Positions 18,682 through 27,680 of a DNA stretch of 64,000 nt are shown piece after piece; within the stretch, counting starts at the first letter, position 1, and each line of letters starts with the position of its first letter. Made by a program: the position numbers and the translations under genes. The DNA comes from Nocardia macrotermitis (GTDB lineage Bacteria > Actinomycetota > Actinomycetes > Mycobacteriales > Mycobacteriaceae): assembly GCF_009604405.1 (NCBI RefSeq), contig NZ_WEGK01000009.1:124001-188000 (forward strand), given 5' to 3'. The notes under the pieces are model-generated. The model did no database searches and was not told the DNA's origin. It worked only from the letters and a program-made list of their open reading frames with translations.

Positions 18682-19857
18682 ATGCGTTCGATCGACACCG
18701 CACAGCGGCGGGCCCGCCTGGCCGTTCGGCACCGGCTCACCGCCGCCGCCCGCGTGGACGACGCCGCGACCATCACCCGTTCGCTGGTCGTGCTGCACGC
18801 CACCGATCCCGCGACGGTGTTCCTGTCCCTGGCCGCGCGCAGTCGCGAACTCGAACCCGCGGGGATCGAGCAGGCGCTCTACACCGACCGGACGCTGCTG
18901 CGGATGCTCGCGATGCGGCGGACCATGTTCGTCGCGCCCGTGGATCTGGTTCCCGCGCTGCAGGCTTCGTGCGCCGACGCGCAGGCGGTCAAACAGCGTC
19001 GGACCTACGCGCGTCATCTGGCGCAGGTCGTCGACGGGGATATCGATGCCTGGCTGGGTGAGGTCGAGGAGCAAACCCATCGCGAATTGCTCGTGCGCGG
19101 CAGCGCAACCGGCGCGCAACTCGGGGCGGCGGTACCGCGGCTGCGCACACAGGTCGATACCGCGCCCGGTAAGCCGTACTCCAAACCCACCGCCATCACC
19201 ACCTGGGTGCTGCTCATCCTGGGCTGTGAGGGCCGGATCGTGCGCGGCCGCCCGAACGGCAGCTGGGCCAGCACCCAGTACGTGTGGGAGCCGATCGAAT
19301 CCTGGTTGCCCGCAGGGGTTCCCGTGATATCCGCCGAGCAGGCCCGCGCCGAACTCGTGCGTCGCTGGTTGCACGCGTTCGGTCCGGCGCCGGTCTCGGA
19401 TCTGAAGTGGTGGACCGGCTGGACCCTCGGCGAGGTCCGGAAGACCTTGGCGCAGCTGGATATCGCCGAGGTCGCACTCGACGGCGGCAGCACCGGCACA
19501 GTGCTCGCCGAGGATCTGGATCCGGTGCCCGAACCCGAACCCGGTCCCACCCTGCTGCCCGCGCTCGATCCGACGCCGATGGGGTGGCAGGATCGCGAGT
19601 GGTTCCTCGGGCCGCATCGCGACGCGCTGTTCGACACGTTCGGGAATGTCGGGCCGACGGTCTGGTGGGGTGGGCGCGTCGTGGGCGGGTGGGCGCAGCG
19701 GGGCGACGGTGAAATCGTCTGGCGTGCACTGGAAGACATCGGGCGGGAGGCCACCGGACGGATCGATGCGGAGGCCGGTCGGATCGGGGCGTGGTACGGC
19801 GATATTCGCGCGATTCCACGGTTCCGCACACCGCTCGAACGTGAACTCACCTCGTAG
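18682..19857 (+). CDS. Winged-helix DNA-binding domain protein (AlkX/YcaQ-like HTH_42)
   Basis: 391 residues resembling the PF06224 winged-helix family, whose studied members act as DNA glycosylases or crosslink-repair factors. Visible marks are LVVLHATDPATVFLSLAAR and the MRRTMFVAP segment at the N-terminus, then TGAQLGAAVPRL in the helix-turn-helix part, RRWLHAFGPAPVSDLKWWTG, and LLPALDPTPMGWQDREWFLG near the C-terminus. It is a single-gene unit with a probable leaderless ATG. Repair activity is inferred from the family only. Confidence 0.82.
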   Translation: MRSIDTAQRRARLAVRHRLTAAARVDDAATITRSLVVLHATDPATVFLSLAARSRELEPAGIEQALYTDRTLLRMLAMRRTMFVAPVDLVPALQASCADAQAVKQRRTYARHLAQVVDGDIDAWLGEVEEQTHRELLVRGSATGAQLGAAVPRLRTQVDTAPGKPYSKPTAITTWVLLILGCEGRIVRGRPNGSWASTQYVWEPIESWLPAGVPVISAEQARAELVRRWLHAFGPAPVSDLKWWTGWTLGEVRKTLAQLDIAEVALDGGSTGTVLAEDLDPVPEPEPGPTLLPALDPTPMGWQDREWFLGPHRDALFDTFGNVGPTVWWGGRVVGGWAQRGDGEIVWRALEDIGREATGRIDAEAGRIGAWYGDIRAIPRFRTPLERELTS

Positions 19858-19955
19858 GCAGGGGATTTCGGCTCACGAAGGCCGTCGGACATTCCGGGCG
19901 TTGCGCGGATCAATGCCCGGAATGCCTGTGCCCCAATGTGTTCCGGAGAGTGACC

Positions 19956-20816
19956 TTACATGTCCAGCCCGAGGTCCAGTACACGCACGGAGTGGGTGAG
20001 CGCGCCGACTGCGAGGTAGTCGACGCCGGTGCGGGCGTATTCGGCGGCCATGTCCAGTGAGAGTCCGCCCGAGGACTCGAGTTTCGTGCGCGGCGCGCGA
20101 GTGTTGCGGCGTTGCACGGCGGCCTGGGTCGCCCAGAGCGGGAAGTTGTCCAGCAGCACGAGTTCCACGTCGTGTTCCAGGACGGCGTCGAGTTGTTCGA
20201 GGGTGTCGACCTCGACCTCGCAGGTGATGTCGGGCGCCAGCGCGCGCACCGCCGCGAGGGCCGCGACCACCGATCCGGCGGCCACCACATGGTTGTCCTT
20301 GATCAGCGCGGCGTCGCCCAGACCCATCCGGTGATTGACACCGCCACCGGCCCGGACCGCGTATTTCTGCAGGGAACGCATGCCCGGCAACGTCTTTCGG
20401 CTGTCGCGGATGCGGCATTCGGTGCCCGCGACCGCGTCCACCCAGGCCGCGGTCGCGGTGGCGATACCGGACAGGTGGGTCACCAGATTGAGCATGGTGC
20501 GTTCGGCGACGAGCAGGCCGCGGGTCGGAGCGTGCACGCTCAGGACCGCGTCGCCGGGGGCGACCCGGGTGCCGTCGGGCACCCGGTCGGTGACCTCGTA
20601 GTCGCCCGCGCCGATCACCTCGTCCAGCACCAGCAGCCCGACATCGATTCCGGCGACGGTGCCCGGCTGACGCGAAACCATCGCCGCCTTCACCGCCGCG
20701 TGCGCGGGAACCGTTGCGGCCGTGGTGATATCGGGACCGTACCGCAGATCCTCGTCCAGCGCGGTGCGGATCAGGGTGCGGATCGCCTCGGGATCGAGGC
20801 CGGGATCCAGGCTCAT
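19956..20816 (-). CDS. nadC: Nicotinate-nucleotide pyrophosphorylase (carboxylating)
   Basis: Converts quinolinate and PRPP to nicotinate mononucleotide. It has 286 residues from the ATG of MSLDPGLDPE. Landmarks are EDLRYGPDITT, NLVTHLSGIATAT, CRIRDSRKTLPGMRSLQKYA, RAGGGVNHRMGLGDAALIKDNH (in two parts) and SSGGLSLDMAAEYA. It follows nadB on the same strand after 58 bp. The frame stays open upstream but only this start gives the family N-terminus. Confidence 0.96.
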   Translation of the reverse strand: MSLDPGLDPEAIRTLIRTALDEDLRYGPDITTAATVPAHAAVKAAMVSRQPGTVAGIDVGLLVLDEVIGAGDYEVTDRVPDGTRVAPGDAVLSVHAPTRGLLVAERTMLNLVTHLSGIATATAAWVDAVAGTECRIRDSRKTLPGMRSLQKYAVRAGGGVNHRMGLGDAALIKDNHVVAAGSVVAALAAVRALAPDITCEVEVDTLEQLDAVLEHDVELVLLDNFPLWATQAAVQRRNTRAPRTKLESSGGLSLDMAAEYARTGVDYLAVGALTHSVRVLDLGLDM

Positions 20817-20874
20817 CGGGGTACTCCTGCGTTCGTCTCGATGTGGGCTGCCGGGCTCACGATGTGCGCCGTGC

Positions 20875-22539
20875 TCACGATGCCCTCGATACCGCGACGC
20901 CCCAACTGCCGGTGTGTTCGGAGCCGGGGGTGACCAACTGCGGGCGGCCGTCCGGACCCAGCCGCACCGAAATGCTGCGTTGCAGGTCGTCGCGGGTGTC
21001 CGGGTAGTCGGATCGGGTGTGGCAGCCACGGCTTTCGGTGCGCGCGCCCGCCGCGAGCAGCATCGCGCGGGCGGTGAGCGTGAGGGCGGCGTCCTCGATG
21101 TCGGTGACGATTCCGTCGAGGTCCCGCGTCCCGTCCGGGTCGTCGGCGAGTCCGGTCAGATCGGTGGGCAGCGCACGCGATCCGCCGTTGCGATCGTTCA
21201 GCAGATGCAGCAGCCGCAGTACCGCCCCGCGCAGGGCGTCACCGTCGCGTACCACACCGGCGTTCTCGGTCATCAAGTCCTGCAACAACTTCCGGTCCGC
21301 GCGCGGGAATTCCCAGTCGCCGAGGTCGCCGACGCGTCCGGGTTCGCCGAGCCGCTCGGCCGCCGCGGTACCGGCGCGCTCGCCCACGACCAGGCCCTCG
21401 AGCAGGCTGTTGGAGGCCAGCCGATTGGCCCCGTGCAGGCCGGTGCGAGCGACCTCGCCCGCGGCGTACAGGCCGGGAACCGTTGTGCGGCCGTGAGGAT
21501 CGGTGAGGATACCGCCACACTGGTAGTGCGCCGCCGGAGCGACCGGGATCAGATCGGTGCGCGGATCGATCCCGACCGCGCGACAGGATGCGGTGATGGT
21601 CGGAAAGCGTTGCGGGAAGCCGTCTATCGCGCCAGCGTCGAGGAAGACGTGATCCTCCCCCAGCGCGCGCAACCGGGCCGCGACCGCCCGCGAGACCACG
21701 TCCCGCGGGGCGAGGTCACCGCGCGGATGCACGCCCTCGGTGATCGAATCCCCCTGGGAATCCACGAGTTTCGCACCCTCGCCGCGCACGGCCTCGCTGA
21801 TCAGCGGCCGTCTCCCCAGACCGCCCGGGGTGAACAGCACGGTCGGATGGAACTGCACGAACTCCAGGTCCGCGACGGTCGCACCGGCCCGCAGGGCCAG
21901 CGCTATCCCGTCCGCGGTGGCCCCGGACGGGTTGGTGCTGCACGCGTACAGCTGCCCCAGACCGCCGGTGGCCAGCAGGACCGCGGGTGCGTGCACGACA
22001 CCGAAACCCTTGTCCGACACCGCGACAACGCCCCGCACCCCGCGCGGCCCGGTGACGATCCGCACCGCGGCGGCGCCGAACAGCACCGGCAGACCTGCCG
22101 CGTTCAGCGCCCGCTGCACCTCGGCGCCCGTGGCGTCACCACCGGCGTGGATGATGCGCCGGGTACTGTGCCCGCCCTCGCGAGTGCGCGAAACCTCGCC
22201 GTCGCGGCCCAGATCGAAGACCGCGCCCAGATCGGTCAGCGCCGCGACCGCGTCGCGACCACCCTCGACGATGGAGCGCACCGCCTCGGGATCACACAAT
22301 CCGACCCCGGCCACGACCGTGTCCTCGACATGGGATTCCACCGAATCCCCGTGCGGTGCAACGACTGCGATGCCGCCCTGCGCGTACTGGGTGGAGGTGT
22401 CCGCGGGGCCGCCCTTGCTCAGGGTGAGCACCCGCAGACCCCGCAGCGAGGCGGTGCGGGCCGCGGTCAGCCCCGCGACGCCACCACCGATCACCACCAG
22501 GTCCGCCTCGGCCTCCCACCGGATCGTCGGGCCGCTCAT
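20875..22539 (-). CDS. nadB: L-aspartate oxidase
   Basis: FAD enzyme oxidising aspartate to iminoaspartate for quinolinate synthesis. About 554 residues from the ATG of MSGPTIRWEAEADLVV, which aligns with the mycobacterial start from memory; a GTG at 22581 overlapping nadA by 11 bases is the alternative. The FAD motif is VIGGGVAGLTAA, the substrate-side loop is STQYAQGGIAV, and EFVQFHPT and YAAGEVARTGLHGANRLASN are typical. The C-terminal helical domain of the succinate dehydrogenase/fumarate reductase flavoprotein family is intact. Confidence 0.95.
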   Translation of the reverse strand: MSGPTIRWEAEADLVVIGGGVAGLTAARTASLRGLRVLTLSKGGPADTSTQYAQGGIAVVAPHGDSVESHVEDTVVAGVGLCDPEAVRSIVEGGRDAVAALTDLGAVFDLGRDGEVSRTREGGHSTRRIIHAGGDATGAEVQRALNAAGLPVLFGAAAVRIVTGPRGVRGVVAVSDKGFGVVHAPAVLLATGGLGQLYACSTNPSGATADGIALALRAGATVADLEFVQFHPTVLFTPGGLGRRPLISEAVRGEGAKLVDSQGDSITEGVHPRGDLAPRDVVSRAVAARLRALGEDHVFLDAGAIDGFPQRFPTITASCRAVGIDPRTDLIPVAPAAHYQCGGILTDPHGRTTVPGLYAAGEVARTGLHGANRLASNSLLEGLVVGERAGTAAAERLGEPGRVGDLGDWEFPRADRKLLQDLMTENAGVVRDGDALRGAVLRLLHLLNDRNGGSRALPTDLTGLADDPDGTRDLDGIVTDIEDAALTLTARAMLLAAGARTESRGCHTRSDYPDTRDDLQRSISVRLGPDGRPQLVTPGSEHTGSWGVAVSRAS

Positions 22540-22570
22540 CGCGGCTGCCCAGACTCGGGATCCGGAATGC

Positions 22571-23650
22571 TCACTCGCCACCGCCCGGATTGCCGATCGC
22601 GATCATGCGCAGCACCGAATCACGGCCCGCCGCAGCGGTTTCCGGGTCGACATGCACCTCGTCGCGGTTCTCGGCCAGGCAGCGCAGCAAGGCGGCCGGG
22701 GTGATCATCTTCATGTACTTGCAGGAGGCGCGATCGTTGACGGCCTGGAAGTCGATGCCGGGCGCGGCCTTTCGCAGCTGGTGCAGCATGCCGATCTCGG
22801 TGGCGACCAGGACCTCGCTCGACCGCGCGGCCTTGGCGGCATCGATCATGCCGCCGGTGGACAGGATGTGCACCCGGTCGGCCGGGAAGGCGCCCTCGCC
22901 CGCGAGGTACAGAGCCGATGTGGCACAACCACATTCGGGGTGCACGAACAGTTCGGCGTTCGGGTGGGTGCGGGCCTGTTCGGTCAGCTCGTCACCATTG
23001 ATGCCCGCGTGCACGTGGCATTCGCCCGCCCAGATGTGGATGTTGTCCCGGCCCGTCACGCGTTTGACGTGCGCGCCGAGGAACTGGTCGGGCAGGAACA
23101 GCACCTCGCGGTCGGGATCGATGGAGGCGACCACGTCCACGGCGTTCGACGAGGTGCAGCAGATGTCGGTCAGCGCCTTCACCGCGGCGGTGGTGTTCAC
23201 GTACGAAACCACCAGTGCCCCAGGGTGTTCGGCCTTCCACTCGCGCAGCTCGTCGGCCGAGATGGAGTCGGCCAGCGAGCAGCCCGCGCGCTGATCCGGG
23301 ATCAGCACGGTCTTGTCCGGGCTCAGGATCTTGGCGGTCTCGGCCATGAAGTGCACGCCGCAGAACACGATCGTGTCCTCCGGGGCCTCGGCGGCGATGC
23401 GGGACAGGGCCAGCGAGTCGCCGACATGATCCGCGACGTCCTGGATCTCGGGCAGCTGGTAGTTGTGCGCCAGGATGGTCGCATTGCGCTCACGTGCGAG
23501 TCGCTTGATCTCCGCCGCCCACTCCGGGGTCGCCTCGACACCCGTAAACCCCGACGGGCCGTCTACGACGCGCCCGGTCAACGTCATCGGCCCGCCCGTC
23601 ACCCGACCGCCGCCCCCCACGGAATCGCTGCGCGATGCAGTAATCGTCAT
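22571..23650 (-). CDS. nadA: Quinolinate synthase
   Basis: [4Fe-4S] enzyme condensing iminoaspartate with dihydroxyacetone phosphate. It has 359 residues from the ATG at 23650, with GAAGGAGCC just upstream. The three cluster cysteines are expected in IVFCGVHFMAET, HPECGCATSAL and DRASCKYMKM. Other marks are ILAHNYQLPEIQD and LIPDQRAGCSLADSI. It is the first gene of nadABC; its start is 78 bp from the divergent NrtR gene, with the operator between them. Confidence 0.96.
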   Translation of the reverse strand: MTITASRSDSVGGGGRVTGGPMTLTGRVVDGPSGFTGVEATPEWAAEIKRLARERNATILAHNYQLPEIQDVADHVGDSLALSRIAAEAPEDTIVFCGVHFMAETAKILSPDKTVLIPDQRAGCSLADSISADELREWKAEHPGALVVSYVNTTAAVKALTDICCTSSNAVDVVASIDPDREVLFLPDQFLGAHVKRVTGRDNIHIWAGECHVHAGINGDELTEQARTHPNAELFVHPECGCATSALYLAGEGAFPADRVHILSTGGMIDAAKAARSSEVLVATEIGMLHQLRKAAPGIDFQAVNDRASCKYMKMITPAALLRCLAENRDEVHVDPETAAAGRDSVLRMIAIGNPGGGE

Positions 23651-23705
23651 CGCATGGCTCCTTCTCTCTGCGACCGGCATGACTCGCCGATTTCGCATCC
23701 AACCG

Positions 23706-23728
23706 GTTTTCGACTTATAATCGAAAAC
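23706..23728. promoter_or_regulatory. NrtR operator between nadABC and its regulator
   Basis: A perfect dyad: GTTTTCGA (23706-23713), a cttataa centre, and TCGAAAAC (23721-23728), ending one base before the GTG of the regulator at 23729. It covers the regulator's TATAAT box and lies upstream of nadA. Binding would repress nrtR directly and probably nadABC as well. Confidence 0.8.
23716..23721 (+). promoter_or_regulatory. -10 box TATAAT of the leaderless nrtR transcript
   Basis: A consensus TATAAT, 7 bases before the GTG at 23729, embedded in the operator dyad. No Shine-Dalgarno is present. Confidence 0.65.
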
Positions 23729-24487
23729 GTGCCCCATAGTAGCACCATTCACGAATCGCTCACCGCCGTGTTCCAAGTTCGTCGCTTCCGCGACACCATC
23801 GCAGCAGGTCAGCCCAGCAACGAGTCGGTCGGCCACGATGTGGGGCGACCGGCATCCGGCTGGCACACCGAATTGGGTGTACTGCTGTGGCAGCGCGCGA
23901 TGGAGCCGCAGACCGGGACCTGGTCGCTGCCGGGCGGGCGGTTGCGCGACGACGAGGATCTGGATTTCTCCGCCCGCCGCCAACTCGCCGAGAAGGTCGA
24001 CGTGCGCGAGGTGTCGCATCTCGAGCAGGTCTGGGTGTTCAGCGATCCGCACCGGGTGCCGCCGCCGCGCCGCATCGCCTCGGCCTATCTGGGCCTGGTG
24101 CCGCTGACCGCCGACCCGCAGTTGCCGGACGACACCCGTTGGTATCCGGTCTCCGCGCTCCCGGAGATGTCCTTCGACCACGGCACCGTCGCACAGCACG
24201 CCCGCACCCGGCTGGCCGCGAAGCTGTCCTACACGAATATCGCCTTCGCCCTTGCCCCTTCGCGTTTCACCATGTCGACGCTGCGTGAGATCTATTGCGC
24301 GGCATTGGGATACGATGTCGATACGACGAACCTGCAACGAGTCCTGAGTCGCCGCAAGGTGATCACGCCCACCGGGGCCACCTCGACACCCGGCAAGTCC
24401 GGCGGGCGTCCCGCCGCGCTCTACCGCTTCTCCGACGACGGACTGCGCGTCACCGACGAATTCGCCGCCCTGCGTCCGCCCACCTGA
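23729..24487 (+). CDS. nrtR: NrtR-type Nudix-fold repressor of NAD biosynthesis
   Basis: 252 residues: an N-terminal Nudix domain and a C-terminal winged helix (TMSTLREIYCAALGYDVDTT, then GKSGGRPAALYRF). The Nudix box is degenerate: around LPGGRLRDDEDLDFSARRQL the usual REXXEEXG residues are replaced (RQ, EK, V), which fits a sensor that binds an ADP-ribose-type ligand rather than a hydrolase. It is divergent from nadABC with a 23-bp dyad in between. From established work, mycobacterial NrtR represses nadABC. The GTG start at 23729 is chosen because a TATAAT lies 7 bases upstream. Confidence 0.9.
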   Translation: MPHSSTIHESLTAVFQVRRFRDTIAAGQPSNESVGHDVGRPASGWHTELGVLLWQRAMEPQTGTWSLPGGRLRDDEDLDFSARRQLAEKVDVREVSHLEQVWVFSDPHRVPPPRRIASAYLGLVPLTADPQLPDDTRWYPVSALPEMSFDHGTVAQHARTRLAAKLSYTNIAFALAPSRFTMSTLREIYCAALGYDVDTTNLQRVLSRRKVITPTGATSTPGKSGGRPAALYRFSDDGLRVTDEFAALRPPT

Positions 24488-24646
24488 GCAAACGTCTGAT
24501 CGATCGATCGGCATCCCCGGAGCGATCGGATAGCTACCGACCGCGCGAGGAGGCTCAGCGAAGTCGAGCGCTCCCTTGCGGCGACCGAATCCCCCGATGG
24601 GCGAATTGTCCTGTTGCGCGTTGCGCGGTGCACTCCCCCGGCCGGG

Positions 24647-24652
24647 TACCGT
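24647..24652 (+). promoter_or_regulatory. -10 box TACCGT, leaderless start
   Basis: TACCGT followed by 7 bases and then the ATG at 24660. Confidence 0.45.
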
Positions 24653-24659
24653 GGCCGAC

Positions 24660-25319
24660 ATGAACTCGCTCATGCAGCGGATCCTCGAGATCGCACCGGT
24701 ATGGGTCTATCTGACCGTGGGACTGCTGGTTTTCGCCGAGGACGCGATCTTCATCGGTTTCGTCATCCCCGGCGAGACCGCGGCGGTGCTCGGCGGGGTC
24801 GCGGCCAGTCAGGGGCATGTGCAACTGTGGGCGATGATCCTGCTGGTGGTGGTCGCGGCCATCGCCGGGGACAGTGTGGGGTACGAGGTCGGCAAGCATT
24901 TCGGCAGCAAGCTGCTCGGGCTGTCGATGCTCGACCGCTATCGAGGACGGCTCGACAACGCGCAGAGCTTCCTGGCCAAGCGCGGCGGCTGGGCGGTATT
25001 CCTGGGCCGGTTCACAGCGTTCTTCCGCGCGGTGATGCCCGCGCTGGTCGGCACCTCCCGCATGCCCTACGGCCGGTTCCTGGCCTACAACGCCACGGGC
25101 GGCATCGTCTGGGGCACAACCTTCGTCGTACTCGGATATCTCGCCGGTCACTCCTACGAGAAGCTCGCCTCGACGGTCGGGCGCGGGATGACCATCGCGG
25201 TGGTGGTCATCGTGGTCGTCGGCTTGATCGTGTGGAAGGTGCGCGAACGCCGGCACGCCAAGGCGATCGAGGCCGAGTACGTGGCCGAACATCAGGACAC
25301 CGCGCCCGAGGCGCACTGA
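24660..25319 (+). CDS. DedA-family membrane protein
   Basis: 219-residue DedA / VTT-domain protein, a family linked to undecaprenyl-phosphate or lipid recycling and proton-dependent transport. The FAEDAIFIGFVIPGE segment carries the acidic residues of the re-entrant loop, and GRFTAFFRAVMPALVGTSRM holds the conserved arginines. Hydrophobic helices are near residues 14-33, 50-68, 145-170 and 180-200. The C-terminal tail is charged. Substrate not predictable. A -10-like TACCGT 7 bases before the ATG suggests a leaderless start. Confidence 0.9.
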   Translation: MNSLMQRILEIAPVWVYLTVGLLVFAEDAIFIGFVIPGETAAVLGGVAASQGHVQLWAMILLVVVAAIAGDSVGYEVGKHFGSKLLGLSMLDRYRGRLDNAQSFLAKRGGWAVFLGRFTAFFRAVMPALVGTSRMPYGRFLAYNATGGIVWGTTFVVLGYLAGHSYEKLASTVGRGMTIAVVVIVVVGLIVWKVRERRHAKAIEAEYVAEHQDTAPEAH

Positions 25320-25403
25320 GCGAGCCTGCCGCACGACTCGGGGCCGGTTCACCTGGGCGACGTCGATGTCTCGTCGTCGCCTTGGTGTCGAATCGGTTGT
25401 CGC

Positions 25404-26600
25404 TCAGGCGTTTCCGTCGAGTTGATCGATGGTCGCGATCGACGGCGTCTCGGTGCGGCGCAGTTCGTCCGCGACGTCCTGCGCGTCACGTAACACCCGA
25501 ACGGCGTTGTGCCAGGTGAGTTTTCCCAGATCGGTGGTGGACCAGCCGCGATCGAGGAGTTCGGCGATCAGGTTCGGATAGCCGGAGACGTCGTCCAGAC
25601 CCGCTGTGGCGAAGGCGATTCCGTCGAAATCCCCGCCGAGACCGACATGATCGACCCCGGCCGCCTCCCGCACATGGTCGACGTGGTCGGCCACATCGGC
25701 GACCGTCGGCACCGGTCGCGGATGCGCGGCCGCGAACTCCCGCTGGCAGGCGATCGCCGCCGGACCGGTGTCGAGCGGATGGAATCCGTGCTCGCGCATG
25801 TTCGCGTCCGCGTCCACCACCCAGCGCGTCGCGGCGGGCAGCACGAACTGCGGCACGAAGGTCACCATCGCCACACCGCCGTTGGCGGACAACGACTTCA
25901 GCACATCGTCCGGAATATTGCGCGGGTGATCGCACAGTGCCCGCGCCGAGGAGTGCGAGAAGATCACCGGCGCGCGGGTGACGGCCAGCGCCGCGCGCAT
26001 GGTGGTCTCGGCGACGTGCGACAGATCGACCAGCATGCCGAGCCGATTCATCTCCCGCACAACTTCCTCGCCGAATCGGCTGAGCCCGTTGACCTTCGGC
26101 GTGTCGGTAGCCGAATCCGCCCACGGCACATTGTCGTTGTGCGTCAACGTCAGGTACCGCACCCCCAGCGCATACAGCCCCCGCAACGCCCCCAGCGAAC
26201 ACCCGATACTGTGCCCACCCTCGGCCCCCATCAGCGAGGCGATCTTCCCTTGCGCCCGAGCGACTTCCATATCCGCCGCACCGAACGCCGCCCACAACCG
26301 ATCCGGATACCGCGCGATCATCCCCCGCACGAAATCGATCTGCTCGAGCGTCGCCACCACCGCCCGCTCCCCCGCCAGACTCGACGGCACGAACACCGAC
26401 CAGAACTGCGCCCCCACCCCACCCGCACGCAACCGATCCAGATCGGTGTGCAGCACCCCCGAAAGATCCCCCGCCAGATCCAAAGCATCCAGGTCATACC
26501 GCACATGCGACCGCATCGCCCAGGGCAGATCATTGTGCCCATCCACCACCGGCGCTCCCCGCAGAAGGTCCCGCGCCCGCCCTACAAGATCGTCACCCAT
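25404..26600 (-). CDS. Renal-type membrane dipeptidase (M19)
   Basis: 398-residue metallopeptidase of the amidohydrolase superfamily. The metal site residues are in VDGHNDLPWA (His and Asp), MGAEGGHSIG (Glu), LVDLSHVAE (His) and PVIFSHSSARALCDHPRN (second His); the fifth ligand region is GLGGDFDGI. It probably cleaves dipeptides. No signal peptide is visible, so a cytoplasmic role is likely. The ATG at 26600 has a TATAGA element 8 bases upstream, a weak leaderless candidate. It is convergent with the DedA gene. Confidence 0.92.
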   Translation of the reverse strand: MGDDLVGRARDLLRGAPVVDGHNDLPWAMRSHVRYDLDALDLAGDLSGVLHTDLDRLRAGGVGAQFWSVFVPSSLAGERAVVATLEQIDFVRGMIARYPDRLWAAFGAADMEVARAQGKIASLMGAEGGHSIGCSLGALRGLYALGVRYLTLTHNDNVPWADSATDTPKVNGLSRFGEEVVREMNRLGMLVDLSHVAETTMRAALAVTRAPVIFSHSSARALCDHPRNIPDDVLKSLSANGGVAMVTFVPQFVLPAATRWVVDADANMREHGFHPLDTGPAAIACQREFAAAHPRPVPTVADVADHVDHVREAAGVDHVGLGGDFDGIAFATAGLDDVSGYPNLIAELLDRGWSTTDLGKLTWHNAVRVLRDAQDVADELRRTETPSIATIDQLDGNA

Positions 26601-26929
26601 CCCACAGTTCTATACCCCTACCCCGGCAAGCAGACCGGACACGCGACAAACTCGCCACGAATCTCCACCACGCCCCTCACCCGCCGCCCCGATTTCAGCT
26701 CTCGACACAAGCGCTCGACCACGACCGTCACGCACAACACCAAAATCATTGCGCCACAACGCCACTTCACATACACATCCAGTAGATTCGGCGCGATAGC
26801 GCTGGTTGAACACCTGGGGACCTCGTGGCAGAGCAAATGAATCTCGATACAGCTGCCCTCCCAGCAGCAGTGAAGTCACTCGGAGTAATACACGACAGTC
26901 CGAGCTCCGGCCTGCGATCGGTATCGTCG

Positions 26930-27128
26930 GAAATCGAGGCCATGCTGTCGGCCGCACGATCGCCGGATACTTGCCACCCCAGGTATCGGTGAACTCGCAG
27001 AACCGTTCCAGCGCAGCCGATTCCGTCGGCGCGGTATACACCGGTTTCAACGCTTTGGCGATCGCGTCCCAGTCCTGGCGGGCGGCATACCGGAACGACG
27101 CCCGCAGCAGATGCACCACGATATCCTG
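26930..27128 (-). pseudogene. IS256-family (mutator) transposase remnant
   Basis: An open frame of about 55 codons reads DIVVHLLRASFRYAARQDWD, then AKALKPVYTAPTESAALERF and TWGGKYPAIVR, the conserved central block of IS256-type transposases. Before and after it similarity stops, apart from a short TAWPRF that may be the degraded ENAW.EF motif. The catalytic N-terminal part, the C-terminus and the IS ends are missing, so this is a relic and cannot be mobile. Confidence 0.8.
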
Positions 27129-27415
27129 ACTTCCGGAAGTTGTTTTCCGGCGATCTACCGAAGACCGGTACACGGTTTCTGTATCCCATCGGGGAAACAT
27201 TCCGTCGGAAGATCGAGGGAAATGGGTTGCGTCAGCATATTCGACTACGCCGTGGAAGATCACGAGAAGTGGGTATCGGCTGATCGCCCGTCACGTGGGA
27301 CATGGAGTGGGTCCGGTTGATCCGCCAGATGCTGCTGTCGAGATGACTCGGAGACCCATAACGGAAGACGACGCAAGGCGATCGAGCGTCGGCACGGCCG
27401 GGTTGGATCTACCGT
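27129..27415. other. Non-coding stretch next to the IS remnant
   Basis: Lower in GC than its surroundings, with no convincing open frame on either strand. It shows several short purine/pyrimidine-rich pieces but no terminal inverted repeats that I can match to the transposase relic. Confidence 0.4.
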
Positions 27416-27598
27416 TCAGCGGTCGTCGTCCCGCTTGCGGTGTTTGGTGGTGCGGCGGTAAATGCGCTTATTCGTAATCGGTTGGGCCGCATTGGATCTG
27501 CGGAGTTCGTGGCGGTCTCGCCAGGCGGTGAGGTCGGCGCGTTCGGCAGGGGGTGCTGCCGGGGTTGTATCGGGTGTGTTGTCTGCCGTGCGGTTCAT
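27416..27598 (-). CDS. 60-residue basic small protein
   Basis: Starts at the ATG at 27598 with a strong AAAGGAGG about 5 bases upstream. The first half is Thr/Pro/Ala-rich (MNRTADNTPDTTPAAPPAER), the second strongly basic (ITNKRIYRRTTKHRKRDDDR). There is no membrane segment. The excellent ribosome binding site supports expression. The family is not recognised; a nucleic-acid-binding or ribosome-associated role is conceivable from charge alone. It stands alone in a decayed region. Confidence 0.55.
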   Translation of the reverse strand: MNRTADNTPDTTPAAPPAERADLTAWRDRHELRRSNAAQPITNKRIYRRTTKHRKRDDDR

Positions 27599-27680
27599 CG
27601 CCGACCTCCTTTCCAGTCGTACTTCCACGGTAGCCGTGGATGGGTGGTGGAGCTACTGATTTTCCTGTGGGACAACGGAT

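Noticed and set aside
20722..22704. 660-codon plus-strand frame over nadB
   Set aside because: Antisense to nadB, whose FAD motifs are unambiguous.
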